DNA from: Bacteroidota bacterium
GTDB taxonomy: Bacteria > Bacteroidota > Bacteroidia > Chitinophagales > Chitinophagaceae
NCBI GenBank assembly: GCA_029778965.1
Contig: JAKPBL010000543.1
Coordinates: 1-5,904, forward strand
DNA: 5,904 bases
Direction: 5' to 3'
Part shown: in pieces, positions 1 through 5,750 of the stretch
Layout of the letters: each line of letters opens with the position of its first letter
How positions within the stretch are numbered: the stretch's first letter is position 1
Translations under genes and position numbers: made by a program
The notes under the pieces: generated by a model
Database searches by the model: none
What the model saw: only the letters and a program-made list of their open reading frames with translations
Told to the model about the DNA's origin: nothing

Positions 1-552
1 GCCTTCAGGTGTAATATCAAGCATCGCCAAATCGGTCACCACTTTCCGCACACAGGCCATACCGGTCAAAGGCAGGGTGCAGGCGGGTAGCAGCTTCGAT
101 TCGCCCCGCGGGTTGGTGTGCATCATAGCCACAATTATATTCCGTGCGCTGGCCACCAGGTCCATCGCTCCACCCATTCCCTTTACCATTTTACCTGGTA
201 TCTTCCAGTTGGCTATATCCCCGCCATCGCTTACTTCCATAGCGCCCAGTACCGTGAGATCCACTTTGCCGGCCCGGATCATACCAAAGCTTTCGGCACT
301 GTCGAAAAACGCAGCGCCGGGTATCACCGTTACGGTTTCCTTTCCGGCATTGATCAGGTCAGGGTCCACCTCGGCTTCCGTGGGATAAGGCCCCATCCCC
401 AGGATGCCATTCTCACTCTGCAACATGATCTGAACACCCACGGGAATATAGTTGGCCACCAGCGTGGGAATGCCGATGCCCAGATTCACATACATGCCAT
501 CCTGCAGCTCCAGGGCAATTCTTTTCGCGATACCAAACTTATCGAGCGCCAT
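1..552 (-). CDS. scoB: 3-oxoacid CoA-transferase subunit B (partial, C-terminus off the window)
   Basis: This is the beta subunit of a two-subunit family I CoA-transferase of the succinyl-CoA:3-ketoacid (SCOT/AtoA) type. The enzyme moves CoA between a donor such as succinyl-CoA and acetoacetate, in the cytoplasm. Translating the minus strand from the ATG at 552 gives 184 open residues with no stop before the window edge; the family is usually about 215-220 residues, so roughly 30 are missing. The start [16 protein letters not shown] is typical of the family. The glycine-rich [13 protein letters not shown] lies at 23-35. The catalytic motif [10 protein letters not shown] is at 46-55, and Glu47 is the residue expected to form the glutamyl-CoA thioester. 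[19 protein letters not shown] in the middle of the protein is also characteristic. The start codon lies 2 bp after the stop of the upstream gene, which indicates translational coupling. The matching alpha subunit is separated from it by one unrelated gene. Family assignment is very secure; the physiological substrate (acetoacetate or another 3-oxoacid) is inferred. Confidence 0.96.
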   Translation of the reverse strand, partial: MALDKFGIAKRIALELQDGMYVNLGIGIPTLVANYIPVGVQIMLQSENGILGMGPYPTEAEVDPDLINAGKETVTVIPGAAFFDSAESFGMIRAGKVDLTVLGAMEVSDGGDIANWKIPGKMVKGMGGAMDLVASARNIIVAMMHTNPRGESKLLPACTLPLTGMACVRKVVTDLAMLDITPEG

Positions 553-554
553 AA

Positions 555-1301
555 TCAATGATTGAGTATATGTTGAAAATCGGGCCGCTCGAGGTAACGG
601 TCCAGCGCGGCATCGAGGGTTTGCGACAGCGGTTCGTTCAGCTCCTTTAATATCCTGAACCGGCGCCGCAGTTCGTCGATGCTTTTACGCGCTCCTTCCC
701 TTCCCGGCCCATAAAACCCAACGGCATTTTCCTCTTTCTTTTCAAGATCCTCCTGTAAGTCCACCAGGTCGTCCTGCAGCAGGAAGGCCGGCAGCAACGC
801 ATACCAGTACCGCAGCAGGCGATCAATCTCCCTTTCTTCCACGGGCAAAAGACAATACAGGTACAAAAAGGCATCTGCCCGGTTGAGCGGCGGGTTAGCA
901 TCGCCGATACCTTCCAGCGGATACAGCACGGGCTGCCGGAAAAAACGATGCAGGCGGCTGAGAAACGCCGGCTGCAGACTGTCGGGCAAAATGAATTGCT
1001 CGATCTCTTCTACATGGGCGATAAAGCTCATTTCGCCATATTCGTACCTTGCGGCCAAATCCAGTATTTTTTCCATAGCCACCAGCAGCTTTTCATCCAA
1101 CAGGATTGCTTTCCCGATGCCGGCCTTGTGTAGCAGATCGAAACTGAGCGGCATGAACAAAAAACCGTTCCCGCGGCCTATGTACAACAGGCGGCCGCGC
1201 CAATAGGCATTGCCTGCCGGTACCCGGCGGTCTACAAATGCTTTCGCAATATCAGCATCCACACCAAAATATTGCTCTAATTCGGCTCTGCTGGTAAACA
1301 T
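555..1301 (-). CDS. Uncharacterised 248-aa protein encoded between the CoA-transferase subunits
   Basis: I do not recognise this protein. It is real by context: it starts 3 bp after the scoA stop and ends 2 bp before the scoB start, in the same direction, with no gap for another gene. It has no signal peptide or membrane segment, so it is probably cytoplasmic. The N-terminal third contains a Gly/aromatic-rich stretch ([19 protein letters not shown], 31-49) that looks like beta strands. From about residue 65 onward it reads as mainly helical, rich in Leu, Glu and Arg. A striking acidic segment, [19 protein letters not shown] (about 174-192), contains a DDxxD motif and is followed by an Arg/Lys-rich helix (201-222). 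In isoprenoid synthase-type proteins such a motif binds Mg-diphosphate, but a clear second aspartate-rich motif was not seen, so that resemblance is only suggestive. An accessory or regulatory role for the CoA-transferase is possible from position alone and is pure inference. Confidence 0.85.
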   Translation of the reverse strand: MFTSRAELEQYFGVDADIAKAFVDRRVPAGNAYWRGRLLYIGRGNGFLFMPLSFDLLHKAGIGKAILLDEKLLVAMEKILDLAARYEYGEMSFIAHVEEIEQFILPDSLQPAFLSRLHRFFRQPVLYPLEGIGDANPPLNRADAFLYLYCLLPVEEREIDRLLRYWYALLPAFLLQDDLVDLQEDLEKKEENAVGFYGPGREGARKSIDELRRRFRILKELNEPLSQTLDAALDRYLERPDFQHILNH

Positions 1302-1304
1302 AGG

Positions 1305-2003
1305 CTATGGTTGTATTCGCACGGTCCGCTTTTCAATTCGCTTTTCATAGGGGCCGCCCTGGAAAATCCGGTGTACATATATTCCCGCCACGTCTATCTC
1401 ATCCGGATCCAACTGTCCGGGTGCCACCAGCTCTTCCACCTCGGCGATGGTAATCGTTCCGGCTTTGGCCATCGAAGTGGAAAAATTACGGGTTGCTTTG
1501 CGAAACACCAGGTTGCCATAGCGATCGCCCTTCCATGCCTTTATCATGGCAAAATCGGCGCCGAGGGCCATTTCCAGCAGGTAATGCTTGTTGTTGAAGA
1601 CGCGCACCTCCTTTCCCTCGGCCACCTCGGTGCCGTAACCTGCCGGCGTGAAGAAAGCGGGTATTCCCATGCCGGCCATCTCTATGCGGGTAACCAACGT
1701 TCCCTGGGGAACCAGGTCAACCTCGAGCTCACCCGCCAGCAACTGTCGCTCGAACTCGGCATTTTCCCCCACATACGAGCTGATCATTTTCCGGATCTGC
1801 CGGGTCTTCAGCAACACACCCAATCCGAAATCGTCGACCCCGGCATTGTTTGAAATACAAACGAGGTTCTTTACGCCGGCTTTCGCCAGCGCCGATATGC
1901 AAGATTCAGGTATTCCGCATAAGCCGAATCCTCCCAATAAAATACTGGATCCATCTTTGACGCCCGCAATCGCTGTTGCTGCGTCTGCAACAACTTTATT
2001 CAT
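1305..2003 (-). CDS. scoA: 3-oxoacid CoA-transferase subunit A
   Basis: This is the alpha subunit of the succinyl-CoA:3-ketoacid CoA-transferase (SCOT/AtoD type), partner of the scoB product. The cytoplasmic enzyme interconverts acetoacetate and acetoacetyl-CoA at the expense of another acyl-CoA, linking ketone-body or branched-chain/aromatic amino-acid breakdown to central metabolism. At 232 residues it is the normal full length. The family signature GGFGLCGIPE lies at 24-33, followed by SNNAGVDDFGLGVLL near 51-65. ENAEFERQLLAGELEVDLVPQGTL and the GIPAFFTPAGYGT segment in the middle are also canonical. The ATG at 2003 begins the expected MNKVVADA terminus. It lies 14 bp after the stop of the DUF4296 lipoprotein gene, so it is probably co-transcribed with it. 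No TAnnTTTG element was seen in that short gap. The alpha and beta genes are normally adjacent, but here a 747-bp gene separates them. Confidence 0.97.
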   Translation of the reverse strand: MNKVVADAATAIAGVKDGSSILLGGFGLCGIPESCISALAKAGVKNLVCISNNAGVDDFGLGVLLKTRQIRKMISSYVGENAEFERQLLAGELEVDLVPQGTLVTRIEMAGMGIPAFFTPAGYGTEVAEGKEVRVFNNKHYLLEMALGADFAMIKAWKGDRYGNLVFRKATRNFSTSMAKAGTITIAEVEELVAPGQLDPDEIDVAGIYVHRIFQGGPYEKRIEKRTVRIQP

Positions 2004-2017
2004 GCCGACAAGTTAGG

Positions 2018-2368
2018 CTATTTCACGTATTGCTGCGTACGGTAGCGGTTGGCAACGGCTTCCACCGAATCGAGAATAACCTTAAACTCAGGAGGACGCG
2101 CCTCATAATATTTCAGGCTGTTCCAAAAATCTTCGCGGTTGGTATGGTACAGCGCAAACACTTCTTCGTACCGCCCGGCACGTAGCTGCTTCAGGGTGAT
2201 AGTGCTGTCTTTAAACGATTTCTGCAGTGTCACTTCGTCGGCAATCATCATGGCATACAGTACCGGCACCATCTGTTCTTTATTCAGCACGGGCTTTTCA
2301 TTCCCGTTTCGACAGCCTGTTCCCAACAGCATCGATCCGGCCAGCAGCAGCCTGCAAAAAAGCGTCAT
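2018..2368 (-). CDS. DUF4296 family lipoprotein
   Basis: This is a small 116-residue lipoprotein of the DUF4296 family, found in Bacteroidota and of unknown function. The N-terminus is a signal peptide with a hydrophobic core (LLLAGSMLL, 7-15) and a lipobox-like LGTGC ending at Cys19, so the mature protein is probably lipid-anchored. Gly at -3 is a slightly unusual lipobox. The mature part has the family pattern: a short LNKEQMVPVLYAMMIADEV helix, a middle helix around ALYHTNREDFWNSLKYYEARP (about 72-92), and a final helix ILDSVEAVANR. The 'F..SL.YY...P..F..I.D.V' layout is what I remember as typical of the family. The gene overlaps the porD-like gene by 4 bp (ATGA), so the two are translationally coupled, which suggests a shared envelope role. 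The family call rests on remembered pattern similarity, not on a search. Confidence 0.85.
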   Translation of the reverse strand: MTLFCRLLLAGSMLLGTGCRNGNEKPVLNKEQMVPVLYAMMIADEVTLQKSFKDSTITLKQLRAGRYEEVFALYHTNREDFWNSLKYYEARPPEFKVILDSVEAVANRYRTQQYVK

Positions 2369-3297
2369 TTTAACTCCTGTTTGTAAAGGTTTGCCTTGGA
2401 AATATCCAGCCTGGTCAGCACATCCAGTGCCTGGTTTTTCTCGTCGGGTGATGATTTTTTGAACATTCGTGCCAACTCGAGGTTCCGGCCCTGGAAAAAG
2501 AAATTCACAAACATGGTATTGGGTATCTGGCTGTTCAGGGTATTCAGTTGCTGCAACGCGCTCAGTACGGCCTGCCGGGCAACGGCTTCTTTTTCGTAGA
2601 ACTGGTCGAGCCCCTGCCGAAAATAACCGTAAAGCACGTCATGTATGAGCGTATACCGGGTATTGGTCAGGTTTTCCATCAACCAGTACCGGTTTCGCTG
2701 GCCGTCGAATGCTTTCCAGCCGGTCAGCTCGCGGCTATCGGGTGCATTGTTAACGATGTTCTGCACTTTCTGAAAATAAAGATCCCCGCCTTTCAGCGCA
2801 AAAGAATCACCGTCGAGCCCCAGTATGAGATATACATAATAAGCCATTACCGCGGTAAGGTTGGAAACCAGCGGATCGTTGCCGTTTACCCTGTTCTCGT
2901 TGAAGTCGAGGGCCTGGAATTCAACATACCGGAAAGCCAGGTTTTCATCCATAAAATTGATCAGCGGGCTCTGGTAACTGCTGTTGTACACAGGACGGGC
3001 AGCCTGTACAGTCAGGGTAGAATTATATACGTTGTTATCGCCGGCCGAAACGATATTGATGACAAAGCTGCAGTTGATCTTCTCGTTCTGCTGGTAGGTT
3101 TCTTTGGTCCACTTGCGCTGGTTCAGGAAAATATTCAGGGCATTCTGCAGGCTGACAAATATCTTCTTGTCTACCTTGGTGCCCACCTGGCTGGAAATTA
3201 CCACTACCCGGGCCTGCAGCTCCTGCGCAGACAACCGGCCCGTGAACAGCAATGCTGCTACCAGCACCAATAATATGCTACGGCTTGATCTTGTCAT
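2365..3297 (-). CDS. porD: PorD-like protein (DUF4835), type IX secretion associated
   Basis: This is a DUF4835 family protein, annotated in Bacteroidota as the type IX secretion protein PorD and needed in some species for assembly or function of that outer-membrane export machine. From the ATG at 3297 the product is 310 residues. It has a clean signal peptide (basic MTRSSR, hydrophobic core about 8-20) and a likely cut after LSA (22-24), leaving a mature protein that begins QELQARV; there is no lipobox Cys. The early mature region with FVSLQNALNIFLNQRKWT and NEKINCSFVINI is the best family marker. The later YYVYLILGLDGDSF and RNRYWLMENL segments also fit. A TTG at 3309 could add four residues, but the ATG gives the better signal peptide. 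The gene overlaps the end of coaBC by 20 bp and the DUF4296 gene by 4 bp. The coaBC-DUF4835 adjacency is, from memory, common in Bacteroidota. The family is firm; the gene name and role depend on the PorD assignment. Confidence 0.88.
   Translation of the reverse strand: MTRSSRSILLVLVAALLFTGRLSAQELQARVVVISSQVGTKVDKKIFVSLQNALNIFLNQRKWTKETYQQNEKINCSFVINIVSAGDNNVYNSTLTVQAARPVYNSSYQSPLINFMDENLAFRYVEFQALDFNENRVNGNDPLVSNLTAVMAYYVYLILGLDGDSFALKGGDLYFQKVQNIVNNAPDSRELTGWKAFDGQRNRYWLMENLTNTRYTLIHDVLYGYFRQGLDQFYEKEAVARQAVLSALQQLNTLNSQIPNTMFVNFFFQGRNLELARMFKKSSPDEKNQALDVLTRLDISKANLYKQELK
2374..2378 (-). promoter_or_regulatory. Possible Shine-Dalgarno site for the DUF4296 gene
   Basis: On the minus strand AGGAG sits 5 nt before the ATG at 2368, inside the last codons of the porD-like gene. 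The spacing is right for ribosome binding and it precedes an ATGA stop-start overlap. Bacteroidota rarely depend on Shine-Dalgarno pairing, and the site also encodes a Gln-Glu pair (CAG GAG), so it could be chance. Confidence 0.35.
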
Positions 3298-4474
3298 GGA
3301 TATAGTCAATTATGTCGGCAGCCACCGCCTCTTTGGGTTTTAACGGATACGCAGTTTTGTTTCCCTTCCGGTCGAAAATCGTTACCTGGTTGGTGTCGTG
3401 GCCGAAGCCGGCGCCAGCATTGTTCAGCGAGTTCAATACAATCAGGTCGGCGTTCTTCGATTGCAGCTTTTCTTTTGCGTAGGCTTCTTCGTTATTGGTT
3501 TCCAGGGCAAATCCCACCAGCAACTGGTGAGGCGATTTCAGGCGACCCAGCTCTTTCAGGATATCCCTGGTTTTTCGCAATTCAAGGGTTAATGAGCCGT
3601 CTTTCTTTTTGATCTTTTCGGGCGCTACCTGCACCGGCGAATAGTCGGCTACCGCCGCTGCCATAATAGCCAGATCACACGATGGAAAGCGATCCACGCA
3701 GGCGGCAAACATCTCCTCGGCCGTATTTACCCGCACCACTTCTAATCCCTCTGTCAGCGGCGCCTGCACACCCGGGCCGGCTACCAGTATCACGCGGGCA
3801 CCGCGGCCGGCAAGTTCATGCGCCAGTGCAATGCCCATTTTACCCGAAGAGTGGTTGCCAATAAAGCGAACAGGGTCGATGGGCTCGAACGTGGGACCGG
3901 CCGACACCAATACGGTTTTTCCCGAAAAGTCAGCCCTGGCCGCCATGTACTCGCAAACCAGGCGGTGCAGGTCTTCAGGTTCAGCCATCCTCCCCTCTCC
4001 TGTCAGTCCGCTGGCCAATTCGCCGGCAACTACGGGAATAACCAGGTTACCGTAGGATTGCAGCAGGGCCAGGTTACGGCGGGTGGCGGGGTGTGCCCAC
4101 ATATCGGCATCCATCGCCGGCGCCAGCCAAACGGGGCAGGTGGCCGACAAGTAAACAGCCAGCAACAGGTTGTCGCACTGGCCCGCGGCCATCTTGGCCA
4201 GCGTATTGCAGCTTGCCGGCGCAACGATGAAGAGATCGGCCCAGCGGCCCAGCGTTACATGATTGGTCCATGCGCTGTCTTTAAACAGCTCCCATTCCAC
4301 GTCGTGCTTCGACAGGGTGGAAAGCGTAAGCGGCGAAACAAAATCGCGGGCGGCCGGTGTTATCACCACCTTAACGGTAGCGCCAGATTTAACCAGCAGC
4401 CGCACCAGCGAGATGGTTTTATAGGCAGCTATACTCCCGGTAATGCCCAGCAGGATCTTCTTTCCGTGCAACAT
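3278..4474 (-). CDS. coaBC: Bifunctional phosphopantothenoylcysteine decarboxylase / phosphopantothenate-cysteine ligase
   Basis: This cytoplasmic bifunctional enzyme carries out two steps of coenzyme A synthesis: CTP-dependent joining of 4'-phosphopantothenate to cysteine (CoaB), and FMN-dependent decarboxylation to 4'-phosphopantetheine (CoaC). At 398 residues it is full length. The N-terminal flavoprotein domain (about 1-180) has GITGSIAAYK at 10-19 for FMN binding, the catalytic His72 in NHVTLGRWADL, and the substrate clamp PAMDADMW at 119-126. The CoaB half (about 184-398) has AGPTFEPIDPVRFIGNHSSG at 192-211, AAAVADY at 272-278 and the lysine cluster KIKKK at 287-291. Aligned without gaps to the E. 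coli enzyme as I remember it, His75 is kept, Asn125 is Asp122, and the reductive-step Cys158 is Ser155 (LASGLTGEGRM). These changes may be lineage-typical but touch catalytic positions. The start is 13 nt downstream of a terminator T-tract, and the end overlaps porD by 20 bp. Confidence 0.97.
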   Translation of the reverse strand: MLHGKKILLGITGSIAAYKTISLVRLLVKSGATVKVVITPAARDFVSPLTLSTLSKHDVEWELFKDSAWTNHVTLGRWADLFIVAPASCNTLAKMAAGQCDNLLLAVYLSATCPVWLAPAMDADMWAHPATRRNLALLQSYGNLVIPVVAGELASGLTGEGRMAEPEDLHRLVCEYMAARADFSGKTVLVSAGPTFEPIDPVRFIGNHSSGKMGIALAHELAGRGARVILVAGPGVQAPLTEGLEVVRVNTAEEMFAACVDRFPSCDLAIMAAAVADYSPVQVAPEKIKKKDGSLTLELRKTRDILKELGRLKSPHQLLVGFALETNNEEAYAKEKLQSKNADLIVLNSLNNAGAGFGHDTNQVTIFDRKGNKTAYPLKPKEAVAADIIDYIHDKIKP

Positions 4475-4487
4475 CTTTTAAAATTAT

Positions 4488-4516
4488 AAAAAAAGCGACA
4501 GCCGGGCCGTCGCTTT
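4488..4516 (-). terminator. Intrinsic terminator between omega gene and coaBC
   Basis: Read on the minus strand, a perfect 8-bp stem (AAAGCGAC pairing with GTCGCTTT, plus-strand arms 4492-4499 and 4509-4516) encloses a 9-nt loop and is followed by seven T residues (4494 down to 4488). It lies 21 bp after the omega-subunit stop codon, the right place to end the bamD-omega transcript. It ends only 13 nt before the coaBC ATG, so coaBC must be reached by read-through, by a promoter overlapping the terminator, or by RNA processing. Confidence 0.8.
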
Positions 4517-4537
4517 AACAAATATCTTCCACTGCAA

Positions 4538-4879
4538 TTAACTGAACAGCTTGTCGTCGTTCTTGCGGTAATACACTTTGTCTTCCATGAACTCCTGCGT
4601 AGCCAGCAGCGCCGGGTTGGGCATGCGCTCGTACGCGCGGGATATCTCTATCTGTTCTTTGTTCTCATGGATCTCTTCCAAGCTGTCGGTATGCGTGGCA
4701 AACTCTTCCAGTTTATTGTGCAGCTCTTCTTTCAGCGCAATATTGATCTGGTTGGCCCTTTTGGCGATGACGGCGATAGATTCATACAGGTTGCCGGTTT
4801 TACCTTTTATCTCCAACAGGTTCTTGGCCTCAGCCACATTGCTGATGTTAGAACTAAGCTGACGTCTTAACTTGCTCAT
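4538..4879 (-). CDS. rpoZ: RNA polymerase omega subunit (Rpb6-like, Bacteroidota type)
   Basis: This 113-residue protein is the omega/Rpb6-type small subunit of RNA polymerase, which helps fold and hold the beta' subunit. The diagnostic core is TGNLYESIAVIAKRANQI at about 28-45, corresponding to the Rpb6/omega segment that packs against beta', followed by a charged helix ALKEELHNKLEEFA. The C-terminal part contains AYERMPNPALLATQEFMEDK, typical of Bacteroidota versions, which are longer than the roughly 90-residue E. coli omega. The ATG at 4879 lies inside the upstream bamD gene, giving a 26-bp overlap in another frame; this start preserves the conserved-looking basic MSKLRRQ terminus. No separate promoter was seen, so it is probably co-transcribed and translationally coupled with bamD. 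A terminator follows the stop codon by 21 bp. The family call is by pattern recognition and quite secure. Confidence 0.92.
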   Translation of the reverse strand: MSKLRRQLSSNISNVAEAKNLLEIKGKTGNLYESIAVIAKRANQINIALKEELHNKLEEFATHTDSLEEIHENKEQIEISRAYERMPNPALLATQEFMEDKVYYRKNDDKLFS

Positions 4880-5669
4880 TTTTTAAAGATTTGATATAGT
4901 TTTTAGACTGGTCCTGGAACCGCGTAACATCTTTTATCAGTTTGCTTTGCGGAAACCTGTCTATGAATTCATTACATTCTTCCAATACCTTCTCGAAACG
5001 CTCTTCCTTTCTTTCGTCGATGCTCATGGAAGCATATTCAAAATAAGAGCGGATCACCTGCAGCTTATATTCATCACTTTTTTCCGAATCGGGATAGTCG
5101 TTCATCAGACCCGTAAAAGTGATGGCCGCCGCTTTGTATTGCCGCAGGTTAAAATACAACTCGGCGCTCTTCAGTTCTTTCAGCTCCAGCTTGGTGCGGC
5201 ATTTATCAATGATCTCCGTGGCTTCCTGGTTGCGGGCCGAGCCGGGATGCGAATTGATGAAGGCCTGCATTAAGCCGATTGTTCTCGACGTATTGGTTTG
5301 ATCCAGCTCCACTTTCGGCGATTGCTTATAATAAGTAAGCGCCCGCATATACTCCATCTCTTCCGCCCGTTTGCTGGTAGGAAACACCTCGGTGAATCCC
5401 TTGAAAAGGTTTTCCGCATTCATCCAGTCGCGCTGGTAAAAGGCGCAATACGCGAAATTATAATACACGTTCTCGAACTTATCGTTGCCCTTCAGCAGGG
5501 GAAAAAGCTCTTCGTATAACTGCTGCGCAAAATTGTATTTCTTTTTGGCGAAATACTGATCAGCCATCCGCAGCTTGTAATTATAGTCGGTGCTTTTCTG
5601 CACTTTCGAAAACTTCGAACAGCCAGACAACAAGAACATTCCCATTACCAACAACAAAATTCCTCTCAT
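4854..5669 (-). CDS. bamD: Outer-membrane assembly lipoprotein BamD (YfiO-like)
   Basis: BamD is the essential lipoprotein of the BAM complex that inserts beta-barrel proteins into the outer membrane, anchored on its periplasmic face. From the ATG at 5669 the product has 271 residues. It starts with a lipoprotein signal (MRGILLLVMGMFLL) and a lipobox LSGC, with Cys17 as the lipidated residue. The rest is tetratricopeptide-like helical hairpins: ADQYFAKKKYNFAQQLYEEL, YYNFAYCAFYQRDWMNAENL, then FTEVFPTSKRAEEMEYMRA, SHPGSARNQEA and FIDRFPQSKLI. The recurring 'F...FP.S..AEE...' layout is typical of BamD/outer-membrane assembly lipoproteins. An in-frame ATG at 5750 would extend the protein by 27 residues, but that reading passes through a strong terminator and promoter-like elements and would bury the signal peptide, so I reject it. 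The tail overlaps the omega gene by 26 bp. It appears to be the first gene of the transcription unit. Confidence 0.93.
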   Translation of the reverse strand: MRGILLLVMGMFLLSGCSKFSKVQKSTDYNYKLRMADQYFAKKKYNFAQQLYEELFPLLKGNDKFENVYYNFAYCAFYQRDWMNAENLFKGFTEVFPTSKRAEEMEYMRALTYYKQSPKVELDQTNTSRTIGLMQAFINSHPGSARNQEATEIIDKCRTKLELKELKSAELYFNLRQYKAAAITFTGLMNDYPDSEKSDEYKLQVIRSYFEYASMSIDERKEERFEKVLEECNEFIDRFPQSKLIKDVTRFQDQSKNYIKSLKNEQVKTSA

Positions 5670-5678
5670 AGAAGCCTG

Positions 5679-5704
5679 CAAATTTAACAGATTTGTCAAA
5701 TATA
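5679..5704 (-). promoter_or_regulatory. Promoter region of bamD with two TAnnTTTG elements
   Basis: On the minus strand between the terminator and bamD there are two exact matches to the Bacteroidota -7 element TAnnTTTG: TATATTTG (plus 5697-5704) and TAAATTTG (plus 5679-5686). The first would leave a leader of roughly 20 nt; the second would give an almost leaderless mRNA, with only 9 nt between the element and the ATG. No convincing TTTG -33 element was found at the usual spacing for either, since that region is occupied by the terminator hairpin or its T-tract. Which element is active cannot be decided from sequence. Confidence 0.55.
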
Positions 5705-5729
5705 AAAAAACCCCGCCGAAGCGGGGTTT
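5704..5729 (-). terminator. Intrinsic terminator of the right-edge gene, with TTCG tetraloop
   Basis: On the minus strand a perfect 9-bp stem, AAACCCCGC pairing with GCGGGGTTT, closes a TTCG loop of the exceptionally stable C(UUCG)G type and is followed by seven T residues (plus 5710-5704). It lies 21 bp after the stop codon of the right-edge gene and just upstream of the bamD promoter elements. This is a strong rho-independent terminator for minus-strand transcription; on the plus strand the trailing T run is weak. Confidence 0.92.
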
Positions 5730-5750
5730 AATTGGCTCAATATTAACCAT

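Noticed and set aside
2548..3273. A 241-codon open frame on the plus strand opposite the porD-like gene
   Set aside because: It lies wholly antisense to a well-supported gene, its translation has no recognisable domain, and the codon pattern of the opposite strand explains the openness.
3298..3309. TTG start at 3309 for the porD-like gene
   Set aside because: It adds only four residues ahead of an ATG that already gives a standard signal peptide, and it increases the overlap with coaBC.
3818..4489. A 223-codon open frame on the plus strand opposite coaBC, plus several shorter plus-strand frames elsewhere
   Set aside because: They are antisense shadows of conserved minus-strand genes in GC-moderate DNA; one even runs through the terminator hairpin at 4492-4516.
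4519..4526. GATATTTG as a dedicated coaBC promoter
   Set aside because: It differs from TAnnTTTG at the first position and no TTTG or TTG -33 element was found at proper spacing; kept only as a possibility within the terminator finding.
5670..5750. Extended N-terminus for BamD starting at the ATG at 5750
   Set aside because: The extension would translate the terminator hairpin and promoter elements, and would place 27 extra residues before a complete lipoprotein signal peptide.
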